Positions 49,550-62,345 of a stretch of DNA of 64,000 nt are shown piece after piece (position 1 is the first letter of the stretch; each line of letters starts with the position of its first letter). The translations under genes were made by a program, and so were the position numbers. The notes below the pieces were generated by a model that saw nothing but the letters and a program-made list of their open reading frames with translations, did no database searches and was not told the DNA's origin. This DNA comes from Ridgeia piscesae (Eukaryota; Annelida; Polychaeta; Sabellida; Siboglinidae), in contig JAODUO010000584.1 in the NCBI GenBank assembly GCA_025642075.2, positions 1 through 64,000 of the forward strand. The letters are read 5' to 3'.

Positions 49550-49602
49550 TTCTTATACATTTTCTCTTCATGATATTATCATGAAGAGAAAATGTATAAG
49601 AA
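49550..49602. repeat. Perfect 53-bp palindrome
   Basis: Arms of 26 bases (left begins ttcttatacattttctcttc) separated by a single base at 49576, with no mismatch. It could extrude as a hairpin or cruciform. No repeat family recognised. Confidence 0.95.
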
Positions 49603-49793
49603 ACAAAACTGATTTATTTCACTTTAATAATCATAAAACCCTAACCGCACTACGTTTTTGTATGGGTCTATATACACGCAATTAATGATTTAAAGAATTT
49701 CAATAGTTAACAGCTCGACTGATCTTCTTCACCCATGACACTACGGGTCGAGGTGTTTTATTAAGTAGTTTAACCAGTGATGAATTAATTGGA

Positions 49794-49796
<3 letters not shown>

Positions 49797-49870
<74 letters not shown>
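49797..49870. repeat. (TA)n microsatellite
   Basis: TA run with one aaata interruption. Confidence 0.96.
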
Positions 49871-49876
<6 letters not shown>

Positions 49877-50500
49877 ATAGTAACATTATTGATTTTCAAT
49901 CAAACGTCATATCGTGCGCGCGGCTTACATTAAAGACTTTATAATGCCATATACGGTAATTAAGGGACATTATTCATTATTGGAAACTCCGATTATATTT
50001 GTCAATGTTAACTTTAAAAGTAATATAAAACTTGGAATTTATAATGATATGATACGCTGTTAAATAGTTTACACAGTTTGTTGCGTCTTTAAAAGTGCTC
50101 GGGAAACTTCCAAACGCTAACTATACATGCTTTTGAAAAATATGTTTTAGTTAAATTTGCATATTATGTAAATGTATTTGGTTAATTTAATTAAATATTT
50201 TATTGTAGACATTGTTGTGTACACATATTCATGTATTTGTGACAGCAATATCGTTAGTTACCATAAATTTAAGGACGAAACCACGCGAACAAGTATTTAT
50301 GTGAAAGGGTATCCTACAATTTCGGCGCGTACCTTCACCTACACGAGGCATTGCATAATGCAAATAGACGGCACACAGGAAATGTAACTGTGTCCGATTG
50401 TTTAGAACAAAAAACTGAATGAAATACTTGGGGGAATATGCTTAATACGTTGCTATGTTGCACTTTATTATGGCAAATTATAACCATTTTGGCAAGAAGC
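49871..50500. other. Upstream of ARID2 promoter, nothing recognised
   Basis: AT-rich unique sequence; no gene or element seen. Confidence 0.45.
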
Positions 50501-50525
50501 TCCTTTGTTCTGAGCGATACGGTGG

Positions 50526-50560
50526 TCGCCATATTGGAAACGCGCTCCTAGCCAATGGTC
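50526..50560 (+). promoter_or_regulatory. Probable ARID2 core promoter (YY1 and CCAAT motifs)
   Basis: TCGCCATATT (a YY1-type GCCATNTT site) at about 50527-50536 is followed 16 bases later by GCCAAT at 50551-50556. Both are common close to start sites of CpG-type housekeeping promoters. The coding start is 410 bases downstream, leaving room for a 5' UTR without an intron. Orientation and start site are inferred. Confidence 0.45.
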
Positions 50561-50963
50561 AATACAATGAATCCCTCTACTGAGCAATTGCAGCTCGCCT
50601 GTCCATTATGTTTTTTGTTACGAATTTGTCGATTTTATATCTGCATGGACCATTATGTGGCCTCTGATCTACCATGGATTATCGCACGGCGTCTAGAATT
50701 TTGTGGAGGATGTTTGTTGAAGATGTGAACAAAGCCATACATTTATCGGTTTGGCAAGCCTGGACGCATATGGCTTAATAAACAAGCTGGAAAGTAGGGT
50801 AGTTTGCAGCGGCGGCTGCATCTCAGACATATAAATTCCACGGTGTTTCCCGTAATCTTCGGCGTAAACGGACAGTTGTTCTTCAAAGGATTATCGGTCA
50901 GTGGGTAATTGGACGGTCGCTTTAGGCATTTGACCGCACGGTGTGGACGGAATTATTACAGAG

Positions 50964-51055
50964 ATGGCAGATATTTTGAACAAAGACCCGTTCACCTATC
51001 AGAAGGAGCGCGACAGCTTTCTGTCCAACCTGAGACAATTTCATGCAAATCGCCG
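50964..51055 (+). CDS. ARID2: ARID2 coding exon 1
   Basis: Residues 1-30 and two bases of 31. Begins MADILNKDPFTYQKERDSFL and leaves in phase 2 at CGCCG|GTAAGT. The ATG is the first in frame after the promoter motifs, and its protein start matches the length of the human N-terminus ([20 protein letters not shown]). Confidence 0.93.
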
Positions 51056-54000
51056 GTAAGTTTGTGCATCCTTCGACGGCTTGTCGATATTTATTTTCAC
51101 ACGGACTTTCGTTTTCGGATTCCTTGATTGTTTACGCGGTGTATTAACGTTAAATTTTGTTTTCAGAACGCCTTTCCAGCGAGTGCCAAGCGTCGGCGGA
51201 AAGGATGTCGACCTATTTCTGTTGTACTGGAAAGTCACCGCGCTGGGAGGATGGGAGAAGGTTCGTGCGTGTGTACTATTCACTCGGCATTTCAGGCTGT
51301 ACTGTGCTTTGAATTTACCTCCACTCGAGTCTACACTCATTAGAGGCCAGTTTAGCGTATCGGGTCAAGATAATGAATTTCGTTTCGCGGCGTACTTTCG
51401 TGCATTCAGGTGCGCGCGGGTTTGTTTCATGTCGACGTCGGTTGCGTGGATTTGAGTAGTATTCATTTTCTGACAATTCGACGCGTTTTGCATTCAACGT
51501 TATGTTTGTACGTGCCTATACCTAGTGGGCCAGTAAACAATGTCAGTGGCATTCCTTGTTCTTGCTTTTCCCAAGTATTCTGTTGTAAATCATCCATATA
51601 CTTGCATTATTTTTCACATAATTGATTAACTATGCAAAACACATTATAAATGCCTTTCTTTGCACACACCACAGTCAGTTTATCAACTTCCTTGTTTTGT
51701 TAGGTTTTTTAAAAGAAAAGTTGGACCTGTTTGTTTCGTCATCATTTATAAGTTGTTCCTATTATAGGTTTTAGTTTACATCATAATGTCGGATTCATTG
51801 TTTGAAATGTCAGTGTTTTGCAGGTTGTGGTTATATTGGTACATGTCTAAATCCTGACTGATCGTATTGGGATCTCTTTAATGTTCTCATCTTTATCTGT
51901 TCTATTTGGTTGTGCTATGAACATGTTTCTTCCTTTCTGGAATCTGCAGAGGAAAAATACTACATGGAAATTAGGTCACTGGGATGCTGCAGTAATGTGA
52001 GAGTGCTGTTTCTTGTAAAATATACAGTAGATAACCAACTGGCCAGGTGTAATGCAGTGATCATTCGATTACAATTCACACATATATAATTATATAAGTT
52101 GGTATTTGCCTAGAAGTGCAGGAAACAAGAATCGGTAACAATAACAATTGTTTGGCTGGATGTGGATGTAAATCGACACATAACCACTGCCGACTGGTAT
52201 TACAGTCACATTTTGCATGTCGATATTTATGATTTTAATATAAACAATTTTTTTAGTAGTAACGTGATAGCTCATTAATTATCAGTGTCATTGCCCATAG
52301 AAGGGAAGCAGGCAACATCAGAGACATAGAATGGGGTGTGATACCTCAGTGCCTTAGAATAGGAGCTTAAAACCTCATCGCTTGCCACAGTGTGAAACTG
52401 AAACCTTCCCAGTGCTGTAGTCATATAGACATAGCACCAAACATTCTTATTACTATAGAAATGTGTAATCTTATGTCATGCAGCATTTATTTCCTGTAAA
52501 TAAATGTTTCTAAGTATAACAAGATGCTATAAACACAGGACTCAGACATACATCTCACCAATGCCTAGTAGCCTAACACATTCCCATCAAAACCATTAAA
52601 TAATGCTGTAAACATTGCTGATTATTGATTCTAAGACAACTTCATTTAACACAAATAGTGAGACAGCTTTGCATGTCATGAGTTGCTGCATCACTGGATT
52701 TTAACAATGTTCTCGGACTAGGCAAATTGACTGATGTTTTTGGAATGTTACATTTCGGAGTAGTACTGTGCTAAAAATAAAACTGACATGTGGTACTCAC
52801 TGAGGAAGGGTTCACACCCAAACAGGAATTTAGCAAGGATTAATTTGTGTAAGAAAATGACACTGAGCAACGGGGACCTGTATTGATTAAATTATCTGCC
52901 ATATATAGTGTAAGGCATGTGTACACGCACGTGGCGTGTGTGTGTATATACTACACTGTACAAGCAAAGATAATGTACGATTAGCGAAATTGCAGATATT
53001 TTGTCACATGCAAATGTTGTCAGTTTCCTAGAAGTAAGCACTCCAGAATGTGGTTGAAAGAGAGAAGACCATCTAACGAATGTTGAACATAATTATATCA
53101 ATGTCATCGGCAGTTTCCCTTTATCCAGTAATGTGTGCAGCCCTTGGGCTGTCGGTTGGTTGTTTAGTTGACTTGCAACCCACGCAGTAGAAACATGTTT
53201 TGTAAATATGATACGACGTGTTGCTTAAGCTGAGAATTCAGGATTAGGGTTGGATACACTTTGACTTTGTATTTAAGACACTGGTTTTGAATATTGACAT
53301 TTTTACAAGTTTGATCAAATACGCAATAAATTTGTATCAGATATTCTACAAATTGGGTTAATAATAGTGTGTACAGCAGCATGTATAATACATTTTTGTA
53401 CACTTTACTTGCTTGAAACATGCACAGTTTAAACTGTGTTTTAATGCATAAATTACCTCTCTTTAGAACCTAACTTTTCCCTTTAGAACCTAACTCAGAC
53501 TGCATTTAGGTCATTACCATTTAATTTTATTTATCAACGTAGGTATTCCCAACATTTTGTATAATACAGTGTGTATATGACTTGGCTGATGTAATCAACC
53601 TGTTTTAATTGACCTATGGACACTTTATATTTTGCTTAACAGTTATTAACATTTATTATATGTATAGTATTATGATGTATGTTTCGGTATAAAACAAATA
53701 GAAAGATGCCTCAAGATTTTATTTGTTTTTAGTCTTGAAATGATCTCAGTTGTTTTATAGTCTTGTACACTGCATGAGTTTTGTGATATTCTCTATTATG
53801 CCCATATTGAAACAACATTGCAGTCAGTACACTGTGTGGCACAGTATGCATCATTATAGAGGAGTATCGCAGACTCACAGAGGACTGTGTCTTGCTTTCA
53901 GTTCGAGGATGTGTTTGATTTGTTAGCATGTGTCTGAGAGTTAGGAACCAGAGTATTTATTGCTTTGTACTTAAACACCCACTAAGCAGGAGTGGTGTCA

Positions 54001-57000
54001 CCGGTGCTAGTGTTAATATACATGCAGCAGCACATTTGACAGAGGGCTGATGGGGTTAGAATCAAGGAATGGGTAGACACTGTTCAGAAACAGAAAATCA
54101 ACTGGATGTGATTAAGATAGGGGATATTATTATATTGACCCAGATCATGGGTCGGGGATATTATTATATTGACCCAGATCATGGGTCGGATGGGATGGGA
54201 TACAAATGGTGTTGGTTGCCAGGTACACGTACTGTGAATGGTCTTAATAAGTGTTTGGTGAATGGTGGATAGATTGGCTTCTTGGGAAGACATTACAACC
54301 TTTACAAGTGAAGAGGTTCATGAAAGAACAAACAGATTATTAATTAAAAATGATGGTGGTATATCCCACCAAACACATTGGTCGCCATGTCAGTAGAAGC
54401 CTTCACAATGTCTTGGAGACTGGACAACAAACTTGTAAACTATCATTCGTAGATGAAGTGTTTTTAACTGTTTTTATTCTTCAGACGCATGGTTTTTGTT
54501 GCATGTTTATGTGCTCTCAGACTTGCACGCATCTCAAGACAGTCTAAAAAAACTGTGTAACATTACCTGAAAATGTATATGTTCTAGAAAGAACAAACAG
54601 ATTATTAATTAAAAATGATGGCGGTATATTCCACCAAACACATTGGTCGCCACCTCAGTAGAAGCCTTCACAACATCTTGCAGACTGGACAACAAACATG
54701 TAAAGTATCATTTGTAGATGAAGTGTTTTTATTCTTCATATGCATGGTTTTTGTTACATGTTTACGTTGATGTGGTCTCAGACTTGCACGTACCAAGACA
54801 GTCTAAAAAATAACCACTATGTAACATTACCTGGAAATTGAGACATGAATGTATGAGGACAGAGTACGTCACCAGGCACGATGACTAAAGAAGTGTCAGT
54901 GAAAAATAAACACTCTGTAAGCGGATCCTGTTGGATAAGTCAACTGTATTATCATCTATTAATCATTTGGTTCAAAGCAGTGCCATTGCTACTATCATAA
55001 TGACTTCAGATACCTAGAAAATAATATTATAGTTAAAAATATTCCCAGCTGTATGAAATTATGCAATTCACTAATAAGGGGGAAATGTGTGTCCATGTAT
55101 TTTTTGTGGTTTTTAAAAATATGCACAGCATGCTGTACATATTAGGCCACGTAATGACAGCAGGTGTCTTAAAACATACTCTGCATAAACTAATTGTTTT
55201 CATAAATATTGAAGGTGTTTGAACACACACACATGTACAGACGGTATGGTACGATCTGGAAACCTGACGATATAAAAGCAACAATTGGATTGTTAGTGGT
55301 GGCTCTGTGTCTGTGATGGCTCACTGTGGCTTGTATCTCGAACGGCTGCTGCAAATAATTCATTCACCTAGACCACACCACACAGTTGATTTACTGGGCC
55401 TCTTGATTGTGGCCATTTAATTGCTATTAGCAGAGCATGTAAATCACATGGCAGTGTCACTTGTTAGCGTGCTCATCCATGGTGCTAGCACACGATGGAG
55501 ATCTACATCAGTGATGCTTTTTTATGGTTACAACTTGTCTGAATTGTTGTATACCCATATGTACATCACACCGTATGAGCCGTGCAGAAAGGCGTACGTG
55601 GTGAAAAGGCACACCACAACACAGGGAGTGAAGAGGTTTGGTAAATAGTCTGGGCGGTGTCCAGTGACAGTTGGCACACTGAGCTAGTGCTGCAGCCAGG
55701 AGTAGGATCAATGAGTACATGTAGTCTGTAGTCTGTACTACACCTGTAGGATCATTTACGGTGAATACTGGGCCAGGCAGTGCTACCACTGCTGTCACAG
55801 TGTGTGTGGCCGTGCATTACTGGGTGCAGTTGATGGTATCCTGTCATTGTAAGAGGAACACAAGGTATTATACACTATACAGTAACTTTATATTAGTTTA
55901 TTCCAATTTGTTTATACTGGATTTATTTTAGGCTGATTTCACCACAGAAATTGAACATAGATTTGACAACCTAGCTCGTTTTCAATGATAGGAACAAAAT
56001 AAATGTACAAAGACATGCCATCTCATTTGTTACTTTGTTTCAGTGGGAAATCACCAATCAACTTATTAGATATTATTTTGACTAGATGAAATCAAAGTTT
56101 ATTTTAACTGTTCAATGAAAACATAGGTGACCAAGTGTCCAGCAGGAATTTTCGTAGGTTAGTCAATCAAAACTTTAGTCAATAAATTATGTATACCCTG
56201 TAGATGATTTTAACAAGTAATATGTACACTTAATTTTATTTATTGTCCTGTCCACACAGTAAGTAGTTTTTACTTTCAAGAGCATCAACAATGTGCTAAA
56301 TATTCAAGATGAGCTAAATCAATCAAGGAAATTAGTAAGTACTAAGCACGCACAGAGTACAGGCAAAAGTTGTGTTACCTCCAACACAGTTGGTTAAAAA
56401 TATTTCCCATGGCGGTACGTGATCATGACTTCACATAGATCTTACTAATTAGAAGCATAATAGGTTTGTTGACATTGCTTAGCAGAATCACTTCTGCACA
56501 TGATGTGCCAGAGATGTTGACAAGCCCCAACATATCCCCAGGCCCGTGTCCTGCTGGCTTCACTTTGCAGCTGCCGTGTGATGTATAAATTCCACAAATG
56601 CAAGGAAACAAATTTTACAGCCAAGGCATGTGTAGTTTTCCGTGGCTTCTTGCTCCGTGAGACCGAGGTATGATCTGTTGTCTTGCTCGTCGTGGAAGAT
56701 GACATAGCTGTGCTTGGCATAGTGCTCGGTATTGTCGGCCTACCTTCCTAGCACATCGTGTCGTCACTATCAGGTGAACTGCAGTTGTACGCACTACATA
56801 TCGACCTGCAGGCTGCGCAGTGTGGCTGACAGCGAGCACGTTGCTCTGTTATAGAACACGCTTACTTCCGCAAAGGCAACAACATCAGGTGACTCATGTT
56901 TTGATTGATATGGGAAAGGGGCTGTCGTATCGTGTTGATGTTTCGCCGCCTGTATCTGATCTATGCAGAACGTCATGTGACCTGACTGAATAATGAATGC

Positions 57001-59560
57001 ATAGTTTGCATATAATAAATTCAGATTGTTTCTTGCATGGCCCCCTGCTTATTTGTTTGTGTGTGTGGCGTGGTGCAACTGTCACACTAGGTATGGCCTT
57101 GAAAGGAAATCCCCACAGGGTTAGCCGCCTCATGACCGTAAACATAATTTTTTTAGGACATGGCTGAATGAAACATTGCCTACTACACATAGTGTATAGG
57201 CCTACAGTGTACATAGCATTCATGCTTGGTGCTCAAGCAGTTAGCACAAAAGGCAGTAGGGCGCAGTCTGATGTCAGTGTTGTAGAAAATAATTACCTTT
57301 GTTGCTGCTTGACATCTGAGTTGTACTATTGTGTCACCACAGCAAGCACTATTAGGTCACGTCACATGCTTCGCTGATCGTGTCCCACAACGAAAAATAC
57401 TCATGGTTAACCATGCATTTCTAAGTGCCAGTTATCAGCCACGAGACCACCTACACCAGTTGCCTATGGTCCTCTAGTCTTCCGTTGCTGTTCCCATGAG
57501 AAACCATGAAATACTAGTTGCTCTTATGCATGCATCTGGCAGTTGGCTGCATATTCTGGACCAATACATATTCTTAAGGGGTTCAAATACAAATGCAGTT
57601 TTTACAAGTACACTGAAATGTACATTTATTATTGACTGACTTTGGTATGCTGTAAAACAGTACAGCTTCCTTTCTGAAATCCTGGTAACAGCACTGAAAG
57701 TCAGGGACTCAAAGTATGACAATGTTTGTGTTTCTCCTGTCCGAGTAATATTTCCTCTAATGTTTAGTGTAGTGAATTATAGTGAGTGATGTGTCCGAGC
57801 AGAATGCCAGGAATTTGAAGGTCGCGTTACTCCACGACACAAACACAAATACGTGGTTTAGTTGTTAAGGAAAATCAATACTACTTAGGATCGCACAGAC
57901 GGGATGTTTTCTGAGCCACTGCTAGATGAATTCCAAGGTTCTGCTACAGCAAGAGAGGATATACTTAGTGGTTTTTGCCCACTGCGAGAACTTGGTGTGT
58001 TTTTTCCACTTCTCTCTGTGGATTCTTGGAAGCATACTGCCGGGGAATCTTTAATGACATGAGATATATGTAAATAGACAAGCAATATGGCTGCCTGTAG
58101 GTGTTGATGAATTAGTAGGCCATAACTTGTTGCAACTACAGTGTATAGTTTATTCTACATACAAGGAATTCACTCTTGAAATAGTGTTCAGCTGAGGTTG
58201 CACTAACTGGCCCAGTACTGCATTCTGTACTTGCCAACAGGGAACTAACTACCTATAAAGCAAGTTTTCTACTTAGTGCTGAGTCATGGGAAGAACTGTA
58301 CATAGGAGGACAGTGTAAACTGTATAAAGACTTGGTCAAATCAGTCTTGAAAAGATGTGATATTGATCTGAGCACCTGGGAATCTGACACTCTGTCACGC
58401 ACTATGTTGTGTGTTATTTTAAATGGCACAACATTGTTTGTAACGAGCTGGGAAGAAACATAGTCAAAAAGCATGAGGGTAGGAAAACAAGAACTACTGA
58501 AAAATGCTCAAAAAACAAGACTCGCCACATTCTGGATTTCTGTATTTTCAATGTAGGAAACCTTGTTGACATAATTTAACCATAGTCTACAAACATGCAC
58601 TAAATGACAAACCATGGAAAGATTATCCATGCTACCAGGGATTGTTCTATGGGCAGTGATATATATGTGCAGCTATATTTACACAATATTTACAGATTGT
58701 CCAGCAATGGCTTTGCACTGACTTGATTGTTATCGAATTATCACAGTTTCTGAGCAGCAACAGTGCTCTGAAATGATCATTAGAACTGGCATCATGTTAT
58801 GTGTTACAGTGGCATTAGATTCAGTGTTGTTACATTGCAGGGGAATGACATGTTAGATGGAGCTGTGACATTACATTCAGTGTTGTTACGTTGCATGTGA
58901 ATGACATGTTAGATGGAGCTGTGACATTACATTCAGTGTTGTTATATATTGCAGGTGAATGACGTGTTAGATGGAGCTGTGACATTACATTCAGTGTTGT
59001 TATATTGCAGGTGAATGACGTGTTAGATGGAGCTGTGACATTACATTCAGTGTTGTTATATATTGCAGGTGAATGATGTGTTAGATGGAGCTGTGACATT
59101 ACATCCAGTGTTGTTATATTGCAGGTGAATGACGTGTTAGATGGAGCTGTGACATTACATCCAGTGTTGTTATATATTGCAGGTGAATGACGTGTTAGAT
59201 GGAGCTGTGACATTACATCCAGTGTTGTTATATTGCAGGTGAATGACGTGTTAGATGGAGCTGTGACATTACATCCAGTGTTGTTATATTGCAGGTGAAT
59301 GACGTGTTAGATGGAGCTGTGACATTACATTCAGTGTTGTTATATTGCAGGTGAATGACGTGTTAGATGGAGCTGTGACATTACATCCAGTGTTGTTATA
59401 TTGCAGGTGAATGACGTGTTAGATGGAGCTGTGACATTACATCCAGTGTTGTTATATTGCAGGTGAATGACGAGCAGCGGTGGGAAGACATTCAGGAGTT
59501 GTTTCACATTCCACAAGCGTGTGTCAACTCGGCACAGGCTCTCAAGCAGATCTACATCAG
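50964..59560 (+). CDS. ARID2: ARID2 (BAF200), first three coding exons (partial gene)
   Basis: ARID2 is the AT-rich-interaction-domain subunit that distinguishes the PBAF form of the SWI/SNF chromatin remodeller in the nucleus. Three plus-strand exons give about 94 residues matching the human N-terminus: FLSNLRQFHANRRTPFQRVP (human [20 protein letters not shown]), VGGKDVDLFLLYWKVTALGG (human [20 protein letters not shown]), then WEDIQELFHIPQACVNSAQA (human [20 protein letters not shown]) and LKQIYIR (human LKQYYLR). This is helices 1 to almost the end of the ARID fold. Phases 2, 0 and 2 are consistent. The rest (armadillo-like repeats, RFX-type winged helix, Q-rich region, C2H2 zinc fingers in the human protein) must lie beyond the right edge; no exon 4 was found between 59561 and 64000. 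Confidence 0.94.
51167..51260 (+). CDS. ARID2: ARID2 coding exon 2
   Basis: Residues 31-62. Acceptor TTTTCAG, leaves in phase 0 at GAGAAG|GTTCGT. Encodes VPSVGGKDVDLFLLYWKVTA, the core of the ARID domain. Intron 1 is only 111 bases. Confidence 0.95.
51261..54100. other. ARID2 intron 2, left part, nothing recognised
   Basis: Unique sequence. The short duplicate ctttagaacctaact occurs twice near 53462-53496. No exon or mobile element identified. Confidence 0.45.
54120..54188. repeat. 34-bp tandem duplication (two copies)
   Basis: The unit beginning gggatattattatattgacc occurs twice without change in ARID2 intron 2. Confidence 0.95.
54322..54845. repeat. 265-bp tandem duplication (two diverged copies)
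   Basis: gaaagaacaaacagattatt starts at 54322 and again at 54587. The copies match through to cattacctg with scattered substitutions and small indels, including an about 11-base gap around taactgttttta. Neither copy codes. Confidence 0.92.
54846..58800. other. ARID2 intron 2, right part, nothing recognised
   Basis: Unique sequence. Open frames of 60-110 codons on both strands lack family features and are taken as chance. No exon is expected between ARID2 exons 2 and 3. Confidence 0.45.
58808..59462 (+). repeat. 56/58-bp minisatellite abutting the acceptor of ARID2 exon 3
   Basis: Eleven units plus a partial one. Nearly every unit contains ttatattgcag|gtgaatgacg, that is the acceptor and the first ten bases of exon 3, then tgttagatggagctgtgaca and ttacatccagtgttg. 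Units differ mainly by ta insertion (58 against 56 bp) and by attcag or atccag. The two units farthest from the exon are the most diverged. Confidence 0.96.
59463..59560 (+). CDS. ARID2: ARID2 coding exon 3
   Basis: Residues 63-94, leaving in phase 2 at ATCAG|GTTAGT. Encodes VNDEQRWEDIQELFHIPQAC and ends ALKQIYIR. The acceptor TTATATTGCAG is the last of about a dozen tandem copies. Use of an upstream copy would add 56 or 58 bases and introduce a stop directly after the next AG. Confidence 0.95.
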
Positions 59561-59995
59561 GTTAGTGTCTCTCCTTCCTACCTTCTGTCTGTCTCACCTA
59601 TGTTTCTCTATCTCCTGTGTGTGGGTGATCTCGGTCTGTCATTCCATGGGACCATTTCACTTAGAAAATGAGATCATGAGGAAAATCCATCATTAAACAG
59701 AATTTGTGTTGTTAAATTTAATGACATCTTTATGTCACTTGGGATACTATTTCCATGACACACCAGTAAAATCATCACACTGTTGGCAATTTTCAGTATA
59801 ATGTATGAGATCACTAATAAAGTGCAAAAAGCAAAATCAGACTCGTTGAACTTGTAAGAATGTTAGTGAAATGGTCCCCAACTGGATGGGTTCTTTGTGG
59901 GTTTTCGATATCAATAACACAGTGGTGTGACAGTAGGTTTGTTTATAATTATGGAGAGCTGTGGTCAGAATTTAGTTTCATAACAAGTGCTTCAA

Positions 59996-60343
59996 TTTTA
60001 AGGTGAGCGATTGCTCTCGCTCCCTATCACTGGCGCAAATCACCCATCTAGGGAGCAATTTATCGCTCGCGCTAATTACGATAATCGTTTCCATGCCTAG
60101 TCTACACCATGCTGGTCTCACAATGTGACTAAGAACGTTCTTAACGCTAATAAGATGACTGACATAGTAAATGATGTGTCCAGATGTACACACGCAACCA
60201 TAGATGTTAATGTAAACACAAGACGCTAAGTAAGGTCTGCAAAACCAGCCACATGACACAATTATATAGTGGCGCCACCACATGGATAACATGGAATGCA
60301 ACTTGATGGATAAAAACAAAAGCTAAAATCGCTCGCCTAAATT
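59996..60343. mobile_element. Probable MITE with GAGCGAT-type termini
   Basis: Left end TTTTAAGGTGAGCGATT is mirrored by AATCGCTCGCCTAAATT at the right. The interior repeats the words gagcg, tcgctc and atcgctcg, as in fold-back elements. The boundary may extend to about 60395, where atcgctagcatgggaac pairs loosely with cgtttccatgcctag at 60087. Confidence 0.55.
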
Positions 60344-60395
60344 ATTTCGCATATTTAGATTTATCGCTAGCATGGGAACACCTGTAGACTTGTCG

Positions 60396-62345
60396 AATGA
60401 TGCTGAATATATTCATGCACGCAGTGCAATGATTAATGGGTATTCCAATATGTGCGATCACATTGACACTACTTCAAAACTAGGAATGTTATTTAATATA
60501 TGAAGTCTTATTTTTTTAACATGTTTATTATTGATTTCTAAAGCAACTGTCTGGGTTTTCATTGATCAAGTGTGGCTGGTTTGATTTATTCAGCTGTTCT
60601 TCGTTGCTGTTGTTTATTGAAAAGCAGCTTTGGAACCAGATATGTTTTATTGATGGAATATTACGATATAGAAATAATGTTGTTGCTTATTTAAATATTA
60701 AATAGGATGGCAAATAGAGATTAGGCATTGTATGCATTCATAACATAGGTGACTTTGAATTGCTAAGTTAGGTGTTTCTGGACTTTGATTCTAGATAGAC
60801 AAGCATCAGTCTGGGCGCATTACATTTATCAGTGATTTATAACTATTGTTACTTCTTTGCACAATAAGAAAACTATTGGAAATTTGGAACATAGAGCTTT
60901 CAGACAAGACTCCACAAAGAAGAGCCAGTGTAAAGATTTGTCTCGTGAACCCCAACTTAGTGAGAAAAACAGGAAAACGAAAATCAAAAAATCAATTTAT
61001 GAAAACCTTGATATTGAAGCGCTGACCTTTCGTCCCTATTCCCTCATGTACAATTGACCCATATGGAAATGTTTCATGTCTATGCACCAGTCACGTCTAC
61101 GCTCCGATGATGACTAAGTCCCAGACTGGCAATGAATCGAATCAAGTCAAACGATAGGTTTGTCTCCTCTGTATGTCATTATTAACACCTGACATTTGAG
61201 GAGGATGTTGCAGATATGTACATTGTCTGTGCCGAGGGATGTGGCCCATTCCCTTGGGATAGATACTTGATGATCTGTAAACTTGTAGAGATATGGTTTC
61301 TGTCATTGGCATAGCAACACAAGACATCATTTGTTCTTATAATGGGACATGGTCAGGTTGTCAATTTCCCTGCATGTGCGAGGGTATAGATCAAATGAGT
61401 AGTGAACCCTGATGTTTAGAACTGTCCTAAATGATTTTTTTATAATTGGTTGATTTGTGCTTTTGATCAATTTTAATCGATTACGGTTTTCTGTAATTGA
61501 TGATCATTTCGATTATAAAAGAACATTTTGAATAATACTATAGACTAACTAAATGAATCATGGTTACCAAATAACCAGTTGTTTTCTTAAATTGCCATTT
61601 ATACAAAATTGCTGTACAACAAGTTTGGAAACCTCTCATTTTGGGAAGCCACCAATTCTATTACACATCACAGGACTGATAGGTAACTTTCTTCTGGTGA
61701 TTGTTATGAATAGGTGCATACATTTTACGTCAGACAGCAGACTGATGAAGTAGCTACAAGTTTGGGATCCTAGGCAAGGTGATTCATTTGGCTGAAAAGT
61801 TCAACTACTACTGATGTGACACACTAGAACTTAGCCACTTAGAATTAAGCTTCCAAAAATGTCCAATCACAAACTAGTTATCTAACTGATAACTGACTGG
61901 TTAAAATTGCCGAAACGATGATCGATTATGTAAATCAAACTAATTCCCAATACTAGATTTACTAGTACAACGTGCTACCTGTACCAGGAACAATTTATTT
62001 TGTAATTAATCGTGGACTGACAGTGACTGAGATGTAGTGATCGTATTACATGTGGTCTGATAGACGAACTGTAGAGATCTGTTTGGACTGAGCAGGTGTA
62101 CAGTAGCATGCAGCATCCATTGCACATCAACAGACGTACTAGGAACTGTCACGTGATGATTGATGGTACGGTCTAATAAAAGGTGATCATTCATTGTGTA
62201 ACTGTGGACACAGCAACTGCAAATGTGGCGTACTTCCTGACAGCAACACAGCTTTATCATTGCACTTTGGAGGTTAAGAAATAAAGGTGGTTGGTTGACA
62301 TTAGTTTTCATGCAAATAGTAATATCAGTAGACTAAAATAATGTA
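60396..62345. other. ARID2 intron 3, nothing recognised
   Basis: Unique AT-rich sequence; the 66-codon frame near 60857 has no family features. Confidence 0.4.

Noticed and set aside
51041..51625. Long frames overlapping ARID2 exon 2 in other frames
   Set aside because: Shadows of the real exon; the ARID match fixes frame and strand.
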